From contig CAKVNM010000003.1 in assembly GCA_934777505.1 (NCBI GenBank), positions 1 to 64,000 of the forward strand: a DNA stretch of 64,000 nucleotides, given 5' to 3'. The notes beneath the pieces are model-generated. The model made no database searches. It was not told the DNA's origin and saw only the letters and a list, made by a program, of their open reading frames with translations. The stretch is from an uncultured Clostridia bacterium (lineage in GTDB: Bacteria > Bacillota > Clostridia > Christensenellales > UBA1242). Positions within the stretch are counted from its first letter, which is position 1. Each line of letters opens with the position of its first letter. Shown piece after piece: positions 53,701-61,600 of this stretch. The translations under genes were made by a program, and so were the position numbers.

Positions 53701-54026
53701 ATGCACAAAAAGTTTATATTGCATATATTTTAGCAAATGTAGGTATTCAAGATTCTCGAAATCCTATTTTAACCAACAGTGTTTATAAGGAATATTATTA
53801 TAACAATTGTAATAAAGACAACCCTAAAATCTTAGGTAACAAACATAACATTGTTTGTGTAACAAATTCAGGTTCGGTTGTTTATAATTATAGCAATAAT
53901 CGAAACGCAACATCATTCTTAGAAATAAATTATACTATATGCCCAACATCTAGTGGAGACATTGGTACTTATGATGACAAGACTTCTAGTTACCATACTT
54001 CACTTCTCAAAGATTTATCAAAATAA
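37617..54026 (+). CDS. giant lipoprotein 1 (Ig-like plus GLUG/beta-helix repeats)
   Basis: The 5,469-residue protein, roughly 600 kDa, starts with a lipoprotein signal ending GLVGC (Cys 26), so it should hang from the outer membrane face. The first 900 residues are Ig-like strands with Big-type patterns. After that come at least seven beta-helix modules, each opening with a line such as YYLMNDIYL or YYVLRNNITL and followed by GLUG-type repeats (GGLVG, GGFVGVNKG, VGGIAGL). Further Ig-like blocks lie between modules, for example at about 42.0-44.1 kb. No membrane anchor or sortase motif ends the chain. It probably acts as an adhesin or surface scaffold; no enzyme domain was seen. The start is ATG 37617 behind GGGGAAAAGG; GTG 37602 is less likely. 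Base composition becomes more AT-rich after about 51.4 kb. Confidence 0.88.
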   Translation: MKKRIQKIAIMILVVVSTCFCGLVGCKDKYADMSIELDKESIELFLDEYDNDNNLVGNTAKFVATVSAGDGISKEVYYELSTPDVISISKSAVGDMGDTTFEITANEISTNPVIVTIWTKEGSKSASLEVTVTRKVTGVKASSSYKPFVVVGAEGTNLDTTQAVIFTPENTSQKGVTYSISNNNGNEATITPNGHLVVTKKNTSEPIIVKIQSENETLEAIEVPVKVIEPITDEDFSLLLNGEELPEEYTWAVLDFGEGNSVLNLNLELNTLEDVILNAETGVIQSPDSQSVFTLNTTLNETLSQNTQVQLRTNGNTGTNTLKLVLQVNGYDYKVEKTYKIKVAKLPTTIQVNGEEISNQEKQYDIYDKYQNNLGQRFEISVGDELAYDRNYKLSLDAEYQGEIEVRLLDGTLLDLANEVTLPNGTVVFVKASENYSQDKTPSLVIKTLNQDCSAILTLNLKTSAETVEIVAFGDNQNMLYVEKGQSIVLDYNVDSEKAYVRGLSIEGYDPNLVEVTVDESNSSAQKPTITIRGKNVESQNYGITSFRIKLPNGYQSQTVNVYVFVSASSVTLQAPSEIDSQYGKYIAKTLYDQDGNLTELVMSKNGIVKLNTIVTNGRLDATIFAQSFEFDTASDSSYIAIGNDGFINARAVKLDNDGWINITATIKTLSAKQTGENFNGDATINETTIKFKISVFTQITSINLDKQFINLLFSNNLWYEGNTQSTRNQANVNLSIYPTNAVADEITWQLSNKEIVNMILAENNRSVQLTALDGTGSASISLTVFVKQQNKIYSKTVYINIDSIIKPQNIVIDGVKVNGGNLNALTSTEYVSGVQAKTLYVDSRNLTNDYYIDILAHVPDISSTKIVTNKNVSYSVGSSFGRQLVAVDDNGCIKFNKDSSGAFLTGSVLITVFAEGSKTVRNMNATVCDYIYLTIADGLTERTAFSISTEDDFWKMMKDEHIENHYYVLRNNITLTKSLQDMNISATFAPRSLTSLDGERFRISNIVIDNAGEVDTDLSFEDTTFKALSLFKQNTGNIYNVDFDITIKMQDFAGQNAFVGLVAVNQGNIVNTSVNLKNLQNATVSSKAFVFGLISSVNLLDAHISNCQVSGDIDLKNITAQEYFFVGGMVGLNHGYIAGENKNFAETTNAVAISQNINLENIVAVEEQTAVGIVAGMNSEGIISGMYIKNSSINAPLLSNVGAVAGQSLGDETNARIENNYVDCVINANNNAGLLVGFANKTDISKNIVEIYENDILNDSVQLDAIKGKENIGGLVGQVQNGDVNYNYVKAYQSKFKISGNENVGGLAGLSSGTNYASNFAYASVKSASIGGGLIGLSANNTLTNVYSRGEVNAVVSGALVGKNGEQKTLAITNAYSLVSAELVGEYNLDDVTLTNTFNHTNTLEEITNALASISGWQTNTIYNSGYPVLVYNDSVLEKNVPTQIVLSVKENASIISSANEKIVLKSGNYKLNDILSITDGQTELDLNDLVIKSSNTNIFTIDASNNIKFSQLGSASLVVYSKYDSTISSQITISFVNNISDFKITQEQNVESGILEDLSKKVDQSLYLYAFATSSGEVIQDENLRVKVEVSSDSYIVDNTPAFLVNNEQLNLDGENYVGYFTFEQLLFTTKVKSVQQIVFSLYELSSGEYYKLTDKTQSLNLTIFEGIESVTLDKDSVNLTTMNEVSFTLKIVGDIAQFDELNLGVVEDETHHVRLDQTQDDYDLVLYSEVTTLDLQNGKYEHNVFYTLKVRDEYLLLNGDERKELKQGFNLTLTFGFDQAISNETVFLGVNVDPQELLKIDVLHFPNGLEIKNPTKQDEDKSSMMFEPNELPSNTITPGEFGMLMIDVYPQYAYYDEIEVSYTAENGNTMTFVQVALSEGETNKFLQVKPSALILNQKIVMSKISNVKLNALGSLESSSFNGRYYVKTIIPTQTVGGTKYNVFVKATNYDENGEVSFTITSKPLVIEALPRPNVNIDSDALDDQIDSDNTKQIYIARGTSQLITATTTNYSKNADFDITTYVYQNKTNKVLLQDYINDQIASYVSLHGENASQENRIVKYDLTNQGGEKVYFNNDELTEIASKLYASPYLTRNGNQVVLNVPIATPNTAEIVVTSKVSRFINGQEIISQDSLTFVVTDFVITKDLSIKNSNANTVNIVQSETRSMELEINALKATVSNSEITDITSLISANKSNILDYKKIGNTEEVERLENQNYILSQQQKELINIVENQIEASIQDFNTEISKLRIDDGVYNSNWFWQEGETKTSISSKIGTTGGEFDYTFFTNENKTSDKNLLLIEGGKCTTEPINNLVAEIKFNYVRNDDGTLTANHIQTTDDNSASNKSASVQATLFVTTSATKDNPIPVYTITQFMQMGEADYVLMNDLYLVSQDDYFVNAYQENGESLYPSQRIVSKNYYYYDSNSRFKSITPLFKSFDGNGYKIYINSFALSEDLTSQGLFSSLTSDQLVKNLQLVLLNQINDGAETTSYTVLQDNVSSVNFGLFVGENNGVITNCQVTYSHLTANGIDNSDSYINGSAQNTVFNFVIDSAVDATIGGFVGVNKGYITNSSIGENLLYHNGENGVNKVLNISASGSIGAFAGQNDYKISACYAMNIGVKNTSGDVLKTKTAGFVSENTSNGSIVQSFAEGAIKLNASGDMILDSTQMFNFVDSMGNVGGFVYLNNGKINNSYANVPLQTPARSAGFVYINSGATAEIRECFSMSKSLSQTDTTAFRYFTGTDNKSAVNNLNDAVIKNCYYEADSVSSEIDSRFKEPATNIASDDFGSNEASFYGLEFKAGIWEVGVAEYGANIRPALVQTITPTESTRALVGIEYVEQVPVNYNYQYNSGKKLGEKENPVIIDDAETFLKLFARQENTVGEFEILDKNGNYMYHSVNIRFVKDIDFASFAGTDELKALQQVVFTGTMDANGFELRNLRILGLGDETLQADSFGLFKQIGYEDGSEGQNATTIKNMILNVVEVSKSQSQKVGVLAGVIVRSTITNIQIDGEGVTVEGQNMVGGLAGLVYGKGTVISNISSNVSVVATYSNPNNNIYQQNENSVKHYDSENKNNINNQISYAGGIIGVLDLDKQESKELEEFIITYSPVYSLYTYGSVSIQGEFAGGVVGYNGDGSQVYDSKFEISLADGQSILGKFASGGLVGENLGSISASSVEVNEKKVEEIDTPYHNQTTQNLFDSNETKPMYIGGVVGYMPRGEIINSFNKAHVMHQNARYVGGIAGLIGMNFDDDNEKYGVKVDSVYVTGNVYTNPNYQYHYDGIDTDDASVLTDGTITSDILATSYNTIGGIYGKIVFDGNFTNIFNNVVGANDWLTITTKYGSVQSYMREVVEARKDTTGDNLGSNVTYVSHYGYLAGNIQDVSASGSLDLIQSINDISDKMYLNNFISIGTESHTQKIEKVIAGLTSATELKFEKKNDTTLDGYNGNVDLRTVYRGNRDSYIKGFDCYLGFDASVWDKVTNVYPMIFSNQLEVVEYIYTEDDLYRMANTSKVIKTYYLMNDIYLTKNWKPIEGFKGKFLSGSSNGESYTIYNINMRVSEDKKTSVGFFGSTDSAFIANINFVFGGRLTLQDGTLVELSSWDISNGLYPFTTSESAVNEALHSQTFSGAKYLDDINTYGGIQCEFSGNASTDTSAFIGSNVNTNIYNVKVNFAVQENINSDLTAQSSVQVTYSNKNEQNKDLTNNLGLICAQSQATGANSGSIATATLGTLVVRKTDDEVVINESSKLDAKIFITLNFADGNSSTVNNFGGAFGFVSNSVSVRNVLVKNALSISTSGKLNMVATASEDNLNIAGFIAVSNNGAVDNIVIKQGAIINVNTNNSEQSNISAFIASANQTTISRVTVGQSNAHAMLTISNSSFNNFVNAGVTRLSVGGLVARAKEITVSQNTKVSVYANTNINDFRADSVEVGGVFGYIANSMSVYSIEQNGQIVLGSANNIVATNQILIGGFVGYNVNTKIQNSISSGDVKIVKVTNFQNGTLNPEANIGGFAGRVGTKEGTDNSDLIADISNCNIQIESLNFGQINAGGFAGILDAHSTNNENGISYSLSLGYIDFAITSPDVVYNIAGFVGYHSQAKITNSSSLTTLYTKEHLAECDTTLEGPDAFVALSSLNSASDYANNNCYYAENLAGVASKGYGKAISIMYVRPQGVTTSASRNGKNGGSYFTYVTASNSSSGTYLAYQLFDSKENDTILNLQKVFGASDIFDSIIKSGSKLNPIAVNNLDNLEADTNYVIASDITLTSSVTLPENSTVVNYEYSIVNCGSISFEAKPHKINASKTVFDEISAHSLVSGLLVNYTNESFTTDFAGLAFVNNGTVFNTVVSGNVSTSSADAVSFVKENNGSIVLSNSTLKIDGNKSSNMFGFVKENNGLIAYSFANGELNNSGTSKSTIGFVGVNNGEIFSSYSANVSINFGSDSFGLVKENNGTVTMSYFDRFAFGTDQSTETGYAKNTSYFLNYVNTPDKNTTTFLNEMRNLGVWSSSLAFNYSYPSSKTSFSINDGDGARVEYYPYLLVTGDDDEYGTIQINHAGKLDWIRSIYDTGTLQNHLTITSFVQVHDIDMSVFNREYELESYNITTFTTIGSGINSNYGFTANRYDFSKLSYNGQNFVIYNLLLHGSAFKQSSTTLALFETASSISNLGVSVEIPQASQMYVAGLVGQMDTDGIVDNCFVQIEAQSLSNSCSYVAPVVAKGTSITWQDSDMITSIINTFAVGKITINNNDIHVATLGNTVDAISINGRNSNYSAVSVVDLDFEGVEQQDKKQFANASSFYYDPNISLFTSYRGTKISFADSWLTENVTNLLYGKWNYSISNYPVQDWVLQNENAKQVLGYTSSDEGSGSYLSPYKFSIISSQSALDKKFTIENSNDSSQSYVHFADEVKSIVLPSNDQDSAIFNGIKLVISSIPLDLSGILFNGNGKTLNITNQSVYKTFVKGPSIKDIVISGLTLINNFDNIFSTSADNVQIYNCTFTTITTLSSGKTGLSANLGNAVATTVVKDSTFNIRYNTITFIQNVDYGGLIVNQLRASRFENVKINISTQNFTVSGNPTGVSLFVGSAEISLISGVNVNLSAFSTTMDLGSSSYGGLVYYAEESTITNCRFTTTMTGGQGQLTINTEATSAYIGMIAGHIKNTTISYIQYNDYNITLNLGKTNTNTTAIEVFVGGIVAYMTNNSTIYQVNLRSSNTLTVVNNFKTSTNLSYATQEISIAGIVGKISNKSFNWNRNKGESASRAVDVYNITSSLELSVTLAKDISINKTADDLALTQRCNIAGVIGSALNARIADITSTQLTLTVNFKGSMSNDATSNVNIAGVIGSMMYSEIAGQLICSNSTFNVSISNDLRLSGYAQKVYIAYILANVGIQDSRNPILTNSVYKEYYYNNCNKDNPKILGNKHNIVCVTNSGSVVYNYSNNRNATSFLEINYTICPTSSGDIGTYDDKTSSYHTSLLKDLSK

Positions 54027-54029
54027 CTT

Positions 54030-54120
54030 ACTCATTCGCAACTTGTTGGAACTAAAAGTTGGGTGGAGAAAACTCAACTTTTAGGGAAGATGAGTTAATG
54101 ATACTTTGTATCAACAAGTT
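54030..54120 (+). ncRNA. structured RNA candidate after giant gene 1
   Basis: CTAAAAGTTG (54052-54061) and CAACTTTTAG (54075-54084) form a perfect ten-base hairpin. AACTTGTTG (54040-54048) can pair with CAACAAGTT (54112-54120), and ACTCAT (54030-54035) with ATGAGT (54090-54095). The last two pairings cross, so they form a pseudoknot or alternative folds. A GATAC/GTATC hairpin lies between. No T run follows, so it is not a plain terminator. Confidence 0.4.
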
Positions 54121-54159
54121 ATGTTCCTAATATTGATTAGGACAAACATTCATTCATGA

Positions 54160-54188
54160 TTAACTTTGCAGATGATATTTGATATAAT
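54160..54188 (+). promoter_or_regulatory. probable promoter of giant gene 2
   Basis: TTAACT, 17 bases, TATAAT. The 5' leader would be about 285 bases and would contain the palindrome at 54303-54319. Confidence 0.5.
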
Positions 54189-54302
54189 TTGCAAAAGTCG
54201 ACAAAAACAAGTGTTATTATTAGTCAAAGCAAGTTTAAAAGTTTTAAATTGGACTTTGGCTAATAAAAATCACTTTTTCAAACACATAAGTTAAAACTTT
54301 AT

Positions 54303-54319
54303 TTGAGAATTATTCTCAA
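54303..54319. promoter_or_regulatory. perfect Fur-box-like palindrome upstream of giant gene 2
   Basis: TTGAGAATTATTCTCAA is an 8-1-8 palindrome. Its core TGAGAATTATTCTCA matches 12 of 14 positions of the Fur 7-1-7 core TGATAATnATTATCA, and shares a half-site with the dyad upstream of the PerR/Fur gene. Confidence 0.5.
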
Positions 54320-54480
54320 TAAAAATCAATTTCACATTCATAAAAAAATTACAATCAAATATGCTACAAGCATATAAATCAAGACTTTTTGGATTAAATC
54401 CTAAAAAGATAAAAACACATTCACATTCAAACACAATGTTTGCTTTACTTAAAAATTTATATCAAAGTGGGGAAAAAGAT

Positions 54481-55656
54481 ATGAAAAAAAGGATTCAAAA
54501 GATAGCGATAATGATACTAGTGGTGGTGTCCACTTGTTTTTGCGGGTTAGTTGGCTGTAAAGATAAGTACGCCGACATGAGTATAGAACTCGACAAGGAG
54601 AGTATCGAGTTATTCCTTGACGAATACGATAACGACAATAACTTGGTTGGAAACACTGCCAAGTTTGTTGCCACGGTTTCGGCGGGGGACGGCATCAGCA
54701 AAGAAGTCTACTACGAACTTTCCACACCCGATGTAATCAGCATATCAAAATCGGCAGTGGGAGATATGGGCGACACGACTTTTGAAATCACGGCAAACGA
54801 AATTTCGACAAACCCAGTAATTGTAACAATCTGGACGAAGGAAGGAAGCAAGAGCGCAAGCCTAGAAGTAACGGTTACACGAAAAGTAACAGGAGTCAAG
54901 GCAAGTTCTTCTTACAAGCCATTCGTGGTTGTAGGAGCAGAAGGAACGAACCTAGACACCACGCAGGCAGTGATTTTCACCCCAGAGAACACAAGCCAAA
55001 AGGGCGTTACATATTCCATTTCAAATAACAACGGCAACGAAGCCACCATCACCCCAAATGGTCACTTGGTTGTTACAAAGAAAAATACTAGCGAGCCAAT
55101 CATTGTAAAAATTCAAAGCGAGAACGAAACTCTCGAAGCCATCGAAGTTCCAGTAAAAGTAATTGAACCAATCACAGACGAAGACTTTTCACTGTTGCTA
55201 AACGGCGAAGAACTCCCAGAAGAATATACATGGGCGGTGCTAGATTTTGGCGAAGGCAATAGCGTACTCAACCTAAACCTAGAACTAAACACTCTTGAAG
55301 ATGTAATTCTAAACGCAGAAACTGGCGTAATTCAATCCCCAGATAGCCAATCTGTGTTCACATTAAATACAACCCTAAATGAGACATTGTCTCAAAACAC
55401 ACAAGTTCAACTAAGAACCAACGGCAATACTGGAACAAACACACTCAAACTTGTTTTGCAGGTTAACGGCTACGACTACAAGGTTGAAAAGACATATAAA
55501 ATAAAGGTGGCGAAACTACCAACAACAATTCAAGTGAACGGCGAAGAAATTTCCAATCAAGAAAAACAATATGACATCTACGACAAATATCAAAACAACC
55601 TAGGTCAACGATTTGAAATCTCCGTTGGTGACGAACTTGCATATGATAGAAACTAT
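54481..55656 (+). repeat. near-identical 1,176-base repeat, copy 2
   Basis: This is the second copy of the N-terminal block at 37617-38792, at a constant offset of 16,864 bases. Similarity begins at or just before the ATG; upstream only the GTGGGGAAAA ribosome binding region is shared. Confidence 0.92.
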
Positions 55657-58600
55657 ATCATTAGACTTTCAAGCAAGTATGACGATTTGTCAGACAGCGA
55701 AAAGCAACAACTTTTAAGTTACATAAAGATTAGTTATCTTAGTGGCGAAGAAGTTGATATAACTCAAACAATCAGCAGTAGCACAAAAGCAGTTTATATC
55801 AAAGCACTCACAACAAACAAAGTTGTTTCGCTCGACATTGTGCCAGCAGGCAGTCAGGGCTACAACAACTTGTTTGGAACAATAACCCTAAATCTTTCGC
55901 AAGGTGTTGACGCTCAAAGTTTCCACTTTGGCTCGCCAACAAACGAAATCTCTAACGAAAAAGATTACAACATGGAAGTTGTTTCTTCCAACCTTGCATC
56001 TAGCATTGGATTCTATGTTCCAAGCGACCAATATTCTTCAAAGTTTACAATATCATCAAGTAACGAAGAACTATTAAGCATTGTAAACCCAGAGATATTG
56101 TATCGTGACGGCTACCTAAACGGCGAAAACATGGCATTTGTAATCGACATGGTTGCAAAGCGAGAAGGCTATGTTACACTAACAGTCACAACAGATAATA
56201 ATGTTGAAATCAGTTTGAATATTAGGCTATTCAAAAATATTGACGAATTTACAATCACAACCGAAAGCCCAATTCAAAATCCAGATATTGCCGACAACGG
56301 CGATGATATGTATGAGCAAGTGGACTTTGCCAACGAAAAAACGCTAAGCAAACTTGTTATCAAATACGGCACAAGAAATCTTAGAATAGATATTGTAAAA
56401 TTTATTGAAAACCAAGACAAAACTTTTGTTACAACCAATGCTCTTGTTAAATCGCAGACTTTGGAAGTCATCAGTGGAAGCGATGTTATCTATGCAGTTA
56501 TGCAAAACGATGAGCCTTATGGCTACATTTCGTCACTCAGCGTTGGAAACGCAAAAGTAAAAATCACTCTAAGCGTTTACACTCTTGACGGAACAGAAAA
56601 GACGATTTCAAAAGAATTTGATGTTCAGGTTTATATCCCAGTTGACACAATCAACATTTCAAAAGCGTTTATCGAACTTTACGACACAAGTCAAATGATG
56701 TACTTTGAAGAGAAACTTGAAAGCGAATTGTTTGCAACAATTTCTCCACGAAACGCAACTTTAACTTACAAAACAAAAGACAACACAATAAAAGATTTTT
56801 CTGTTATCAGGTGGTCACAAAACAACAACGGTGCAAGCATTGTTGAAAATGAAAACAACAATTCTGTTATCAAAGTTGTTGGACAACCAATCATTGGCGA
56901 TAGCAACTCAAAAACAGTTATTATCACAGCAACAATCACTCAATTTTCAAGAGTATATAGCACAAGTTGTGAAGTTGTGGTTAGAAGACCAATCAAGGTT
57001 AGCGAAATCACAAATATGTATCTTGAAACAGTGAATTCAAACGACAAATCTCTCATTACAGGCACGATGATTAACGACAAACTCGTTGATATCTATCTTG
57101 ATTCCAGAAACGGAATTGAAAACAATTCCTACAAACTTTCAGCAGACATTTTGCCAAGTTTTCCAACCTTTGCAGATATGATGTATATACCTCTTCCATC
57201 ATATTTGGATTATAGTTCAAGACTATATCTTGCTCAGCCAAATCTTATTTTAAAAGGCAACACTTTCAAAGTTAATCGTGCAGGAACAAGCAAGATTTTG
57301 GCGGTTGCAAAAGATAGCATTAGCAGTGCAGACTATCAAAACGATTTGTTCACAGAACTTCTCACAAATGTTTATGCAAATTCTAGCACAACCGAGCAGA
57401 ACCTAACCGAGCGAATTAACGAGTTTTTCGCAACCGACTCCGAAATCAAGTATAGGCTTTTGGAAGTCAAAGTGGCAGACGGTTCAAGCGAAGCGTTAGC
57501 ACTTCATGTTAACAATCTTAGCGACTTACTCAAAATTAACAGCAAAGAAGGTTTGCAAAAATATTATGTTTTAACCGACATTATTGATTGCTCGTCAATC
57601 GCAAACTTTGCGCCACTAGGAATTGTCAACGGCGAAAATCTTGGATTTAGCGGGAACTTTAACGGAAATAGTAGCAATGGTTACTACTTGAAAAATGTAA
57701 AATTCAACTACAATCAATCTTCTAATCAAGAATACAATTATGGATTGTTTAGTTTGATTAACAAAGATGCAGTTGTTAAAAACCTAAAACTAGAAATCAA
57801 AGAACTTAATATTTCAGTTATCAACGCAAACACATCAAATATGTATATTGGTGGAATTGCGGTTATGAATAACGGAACAATTGATTCTTGCGAAACGATT
57901 ATCAAATCAAGCAATATTCGTTCAAACACAATCAATATGTACGTTGGTGCGGTAACAGCGTTCAATTCCAGCACAGGCAAGGTTTTGTCTAGCAAGGCAA
58001 GCGGAAACTTGAATATAACCCGAAAAGGTGGCGAAAAAACAGCCATTGGTGGACTTGTTGGCGAAAATCAAAATCTTGTGCAAGGCAATTTTAATATGTT
58101 CGACAGCACAGACAAACTTTCTCAAATCCTAACAAATCAAGACTACAATTCCAGCGTTGCAATTTTGTTCAAGAGCGAAGAACAACTAAAACTTGTTGGT
58201 TTCTCTGTTGGCGGAATTGTTGGTCTAAACACAAAGACTGTTCAAAATGTTTCTTCAAACGCTAGCATCGGCTTGCTCGAAGAAGTAACATCAGTAACAT
58301 ATATGCCATCAAATGTTGGCGGAATTGTTGGTTACAACTTTGGCGAAGAAAACAGCCTTGCAGTTATTAACGAAGCCCTTAGCGTTACAAAATTATACGG
58401 CAATCAAAATATCGGCGGAATTGCAGGATTTGCGTCCTACTCAAACATCTCCAATGTTTACACATTAATGTTTGAATCTTACGATATATTGGACACTTCT
58501 CACATTTTGGATTACTTTATGATTAGCGGTCACAACAATGTGGGTGCAATTGTTGGAAATATGTCTTACACAAGCGTTTCCTATGCAATGGCAAGAAGTT

Positions 58601-61600
58601 ATGTTTCGAGAATAGTTGATAACACTGCTTTTGCAGGAGATATTAGACTATATTCAGTTGAAAACGATACTGGTACTAATTCTCGATATATTGGCGGAAT
58701 TGCTGGACTTGCTAGCAACTCAACAATAGAAAAATCATTTGCTCATTTGAGCATATTCGCCGAGCAAAATGGAACAGTTGGTGGACTTGTTGGAAAAATG
58801 GATTCTTCAACATTACAAAATGTGTATGTTCGTGGAAGCATTAACGCAAACGCTAAACTTGACGCATTTGTTGGCGAATCAAACACAGTAACAGCAACCA
58901 ATTTGTATAGCGAAATCAAATCAAATCAAGGCTACGCACAAACCACACTAACTGGAACAAATCAGTTGATGGTTGACGATGTCGACTCGGTTGACTTTAC
59001 AGCATGGCTAATTAGTAGTGGAAACGACAATTGGCTACAAAGCGTGCTATACAACAATAATTTGCCAGTGATTAGCATAAAAGGCAATCCATTCATTTTG
59101 CAAGAACCACAAACACTAAAACTTACATTCAATGACGCAACCGAATTTGTTAATCAAAACGGAACACTAAACGGCAATCATCAAACAATGCAAGATAGCA
59201 AAAAAGCATTAATGCTTTGCTATCAGGCTGAACAATTAAATCATGTCAAACTAGCAGACCTATTCAATCTAACAGTTGAGCCAGCATCGGCAAACAAAGC
59301 GGTTAGATATAACTATGATAGCGATATTGTTAGAATTGCTAACGGCGAACTTGTTATTTTGTCGACAGGCACAGTAACAATCACTTGCGTTTCACTTCTA
59401 AACAATCAAGCATTTGATAGCGTTACAATCTTTATTGCTGACGCATTAACTCAATTTGATTTGTACGAAGACGCAGGATTGTCATCAGTTATTAGCACTC
59501 TAACAATGCTCAAAAACTCGTCCAGTCAAATCTACTTTGCAAGCAATAGCATTAGTGAAATCAAACTTGAAGTTTTAATGAGTGGTCAAAACAATATTGC
59601 TTCGTTTAACGGAACAATGCTCACAGATTCCAGCGTGATACTCACTTCATCAATTCAAAATATGCTCATTCAAGCAGTTGATACGGGCTCAGTTGAAATC
59701 ACTTTCAAACCATATTTTGAAGTTGAAGGCGAAAAAATTTATCTTCCACTCATCAAAACAATCACAATCAATATTGTTAACGGAATCAAAGATGTAACTT
59801 TGGAATTTGACGAACTTAGCGTTTCTCAAAAAGATACAACAAGCCTAAGCGTTAGCGTTGATAGCGAAGAAGAAACAAATGTTAAACTTCGAACTAGCGT
59901 TTTGAAAATCCTTGATAATAGCGACAATATTCTATCAAATCTTACAGCAACTCTTAGTCAAAACGAAAATACTAAAATTTATACGGCAATCATAACTGAG
60001 AAAAACAAATCGCAAGTGCTTGACGAACTAACTTTTAAGATTGATTTTGAAAATATCTCAGTTAACAACTTTAAACTAAAATTTGACATCTTGAAAGCAC
60101 CAGAAACTTACAAAGTTGTGTTTGATATCAATATCAAAGCATATATCGGCGAAGACGAAAATGTAACCACAATCGGTCACACTTTGGCAAAAGATTTCAT
60201 GCTAACAATCATGCCACAGCCAGTACATTTTATTGGACTAGACTTTTATAGCAATGCAGAACTTAGTGCAGACGGTTCTTACAATGTTAACGAAGTTCCA
60301 CAAGACACCATCCTAGCAGGCAGACAAGGACTAATCAAAATCGACTTATACCCAGAGTTTGCAAACATCGACAGAGTGGAACTAACTTACGCAAACTTTG
60401 ATTACTCTGTTGATATTAGACAACTTGTAAAAAAACAAGACAGCACAAACGGCTATGTTCTTCTAAGTATGTCAACACCAAAAATCGTTAACGGAATAGT
60501 GTTCGACAAAACTTACAAAAACATTTACTCGCAAGAAGGTAGTAATGGCAACTTGTCATTCAATGGCTATCTCTACGCTTATGTCCTAATCCCAAGCAAT
60601 GCAAGGGGAAATATTGATTTTGTTGTTACAGTTTATTCTAGCAACGGCGAAGTTGTAACAAAACGCTTGCCACTTCAAATTGACTTGCCAAGCGAAGTCG
60701 AAGTAACATTTGACGGACTAAGCCAAGCATTTGTGGCTCAGGGAGTAACTTATGAATCCAATCTTGTTGTTACAACAACCAAACTTATGGATTCTATCGG
60801 TGACGACTCCAATCTTACAATTTCATTTAGAAACGGAAGCAACGGAAGTTTTGAAAACCTTGTTTTGAACACCGAAACAAATGGCGTGCTTCTAACAAAA
60901 GTTTCAACAACACTTGTGCAAGATTCAATCTATCAAACAAAATATGCTTTAAAAACTAGTGCAAACCTTGGTTCAACGCTAGAATTTAGAGCAACATACA
61001 AAAAACTTGTAAACAACCAAGTTCAATCCTATGCTTCAAAAAATACTCTTGAATTATATGTTTCAATGTTCACAGTTGATGGTTTTGAACTTTCGGGAGC
61101 GGTTAACAATGTGTTTGAAAGAACAACGGGTTCAACCTACAACCTAAAAGTCAAACTAATCACAACCCCAACAAAACCAGAAAGCAAGCCACAAGATGCT
61201 TCTTCTAGCGAATATATGCTATATGAACAAATCGAAAATCTTGAAACAGTTATTTCACAAAAACTCAACACTTGGTACGCTCTAAGGCTCAATCAAGACA
61301 AATCTCTTGAATACTTGCCACTTAGCCTAGATTATCCTTACGAATATTTTAGATTTAGTCAAGAAGAAGGCGAATTTATCAAGATTTCTCCAACAAGAGA
61401 ATCCTTAACCGAAGTTTTGCAAACATTGGTGGCAGTTGAATATGTTGACGGAATGGCAAGTGCTAGCAGTGATTATAATTCAGCATCTAGCGAGTTAGTT
61501 TCGCTCATCACTCATTCAAACAACGAACAAGATTTTGCAAACAAAAAAGTTTACTACAAAAAATCAACATTGCTAAAATTTATCTATAATAACACTAGTG

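Larger units (their letters stand above)
54027..54480. other. intergenic region between the giant genes
   Basis: No ORF is convincing. The region holds a nested stem set at 54030-54127, a TTAACT-N17-TATAAT promoter at 54160-54188 and a perfect palindrome at 54303-54319, listed separately. The remaining 160 bases before the second giant gene are AT-rich and unremarkable. Confidence 0.6.
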
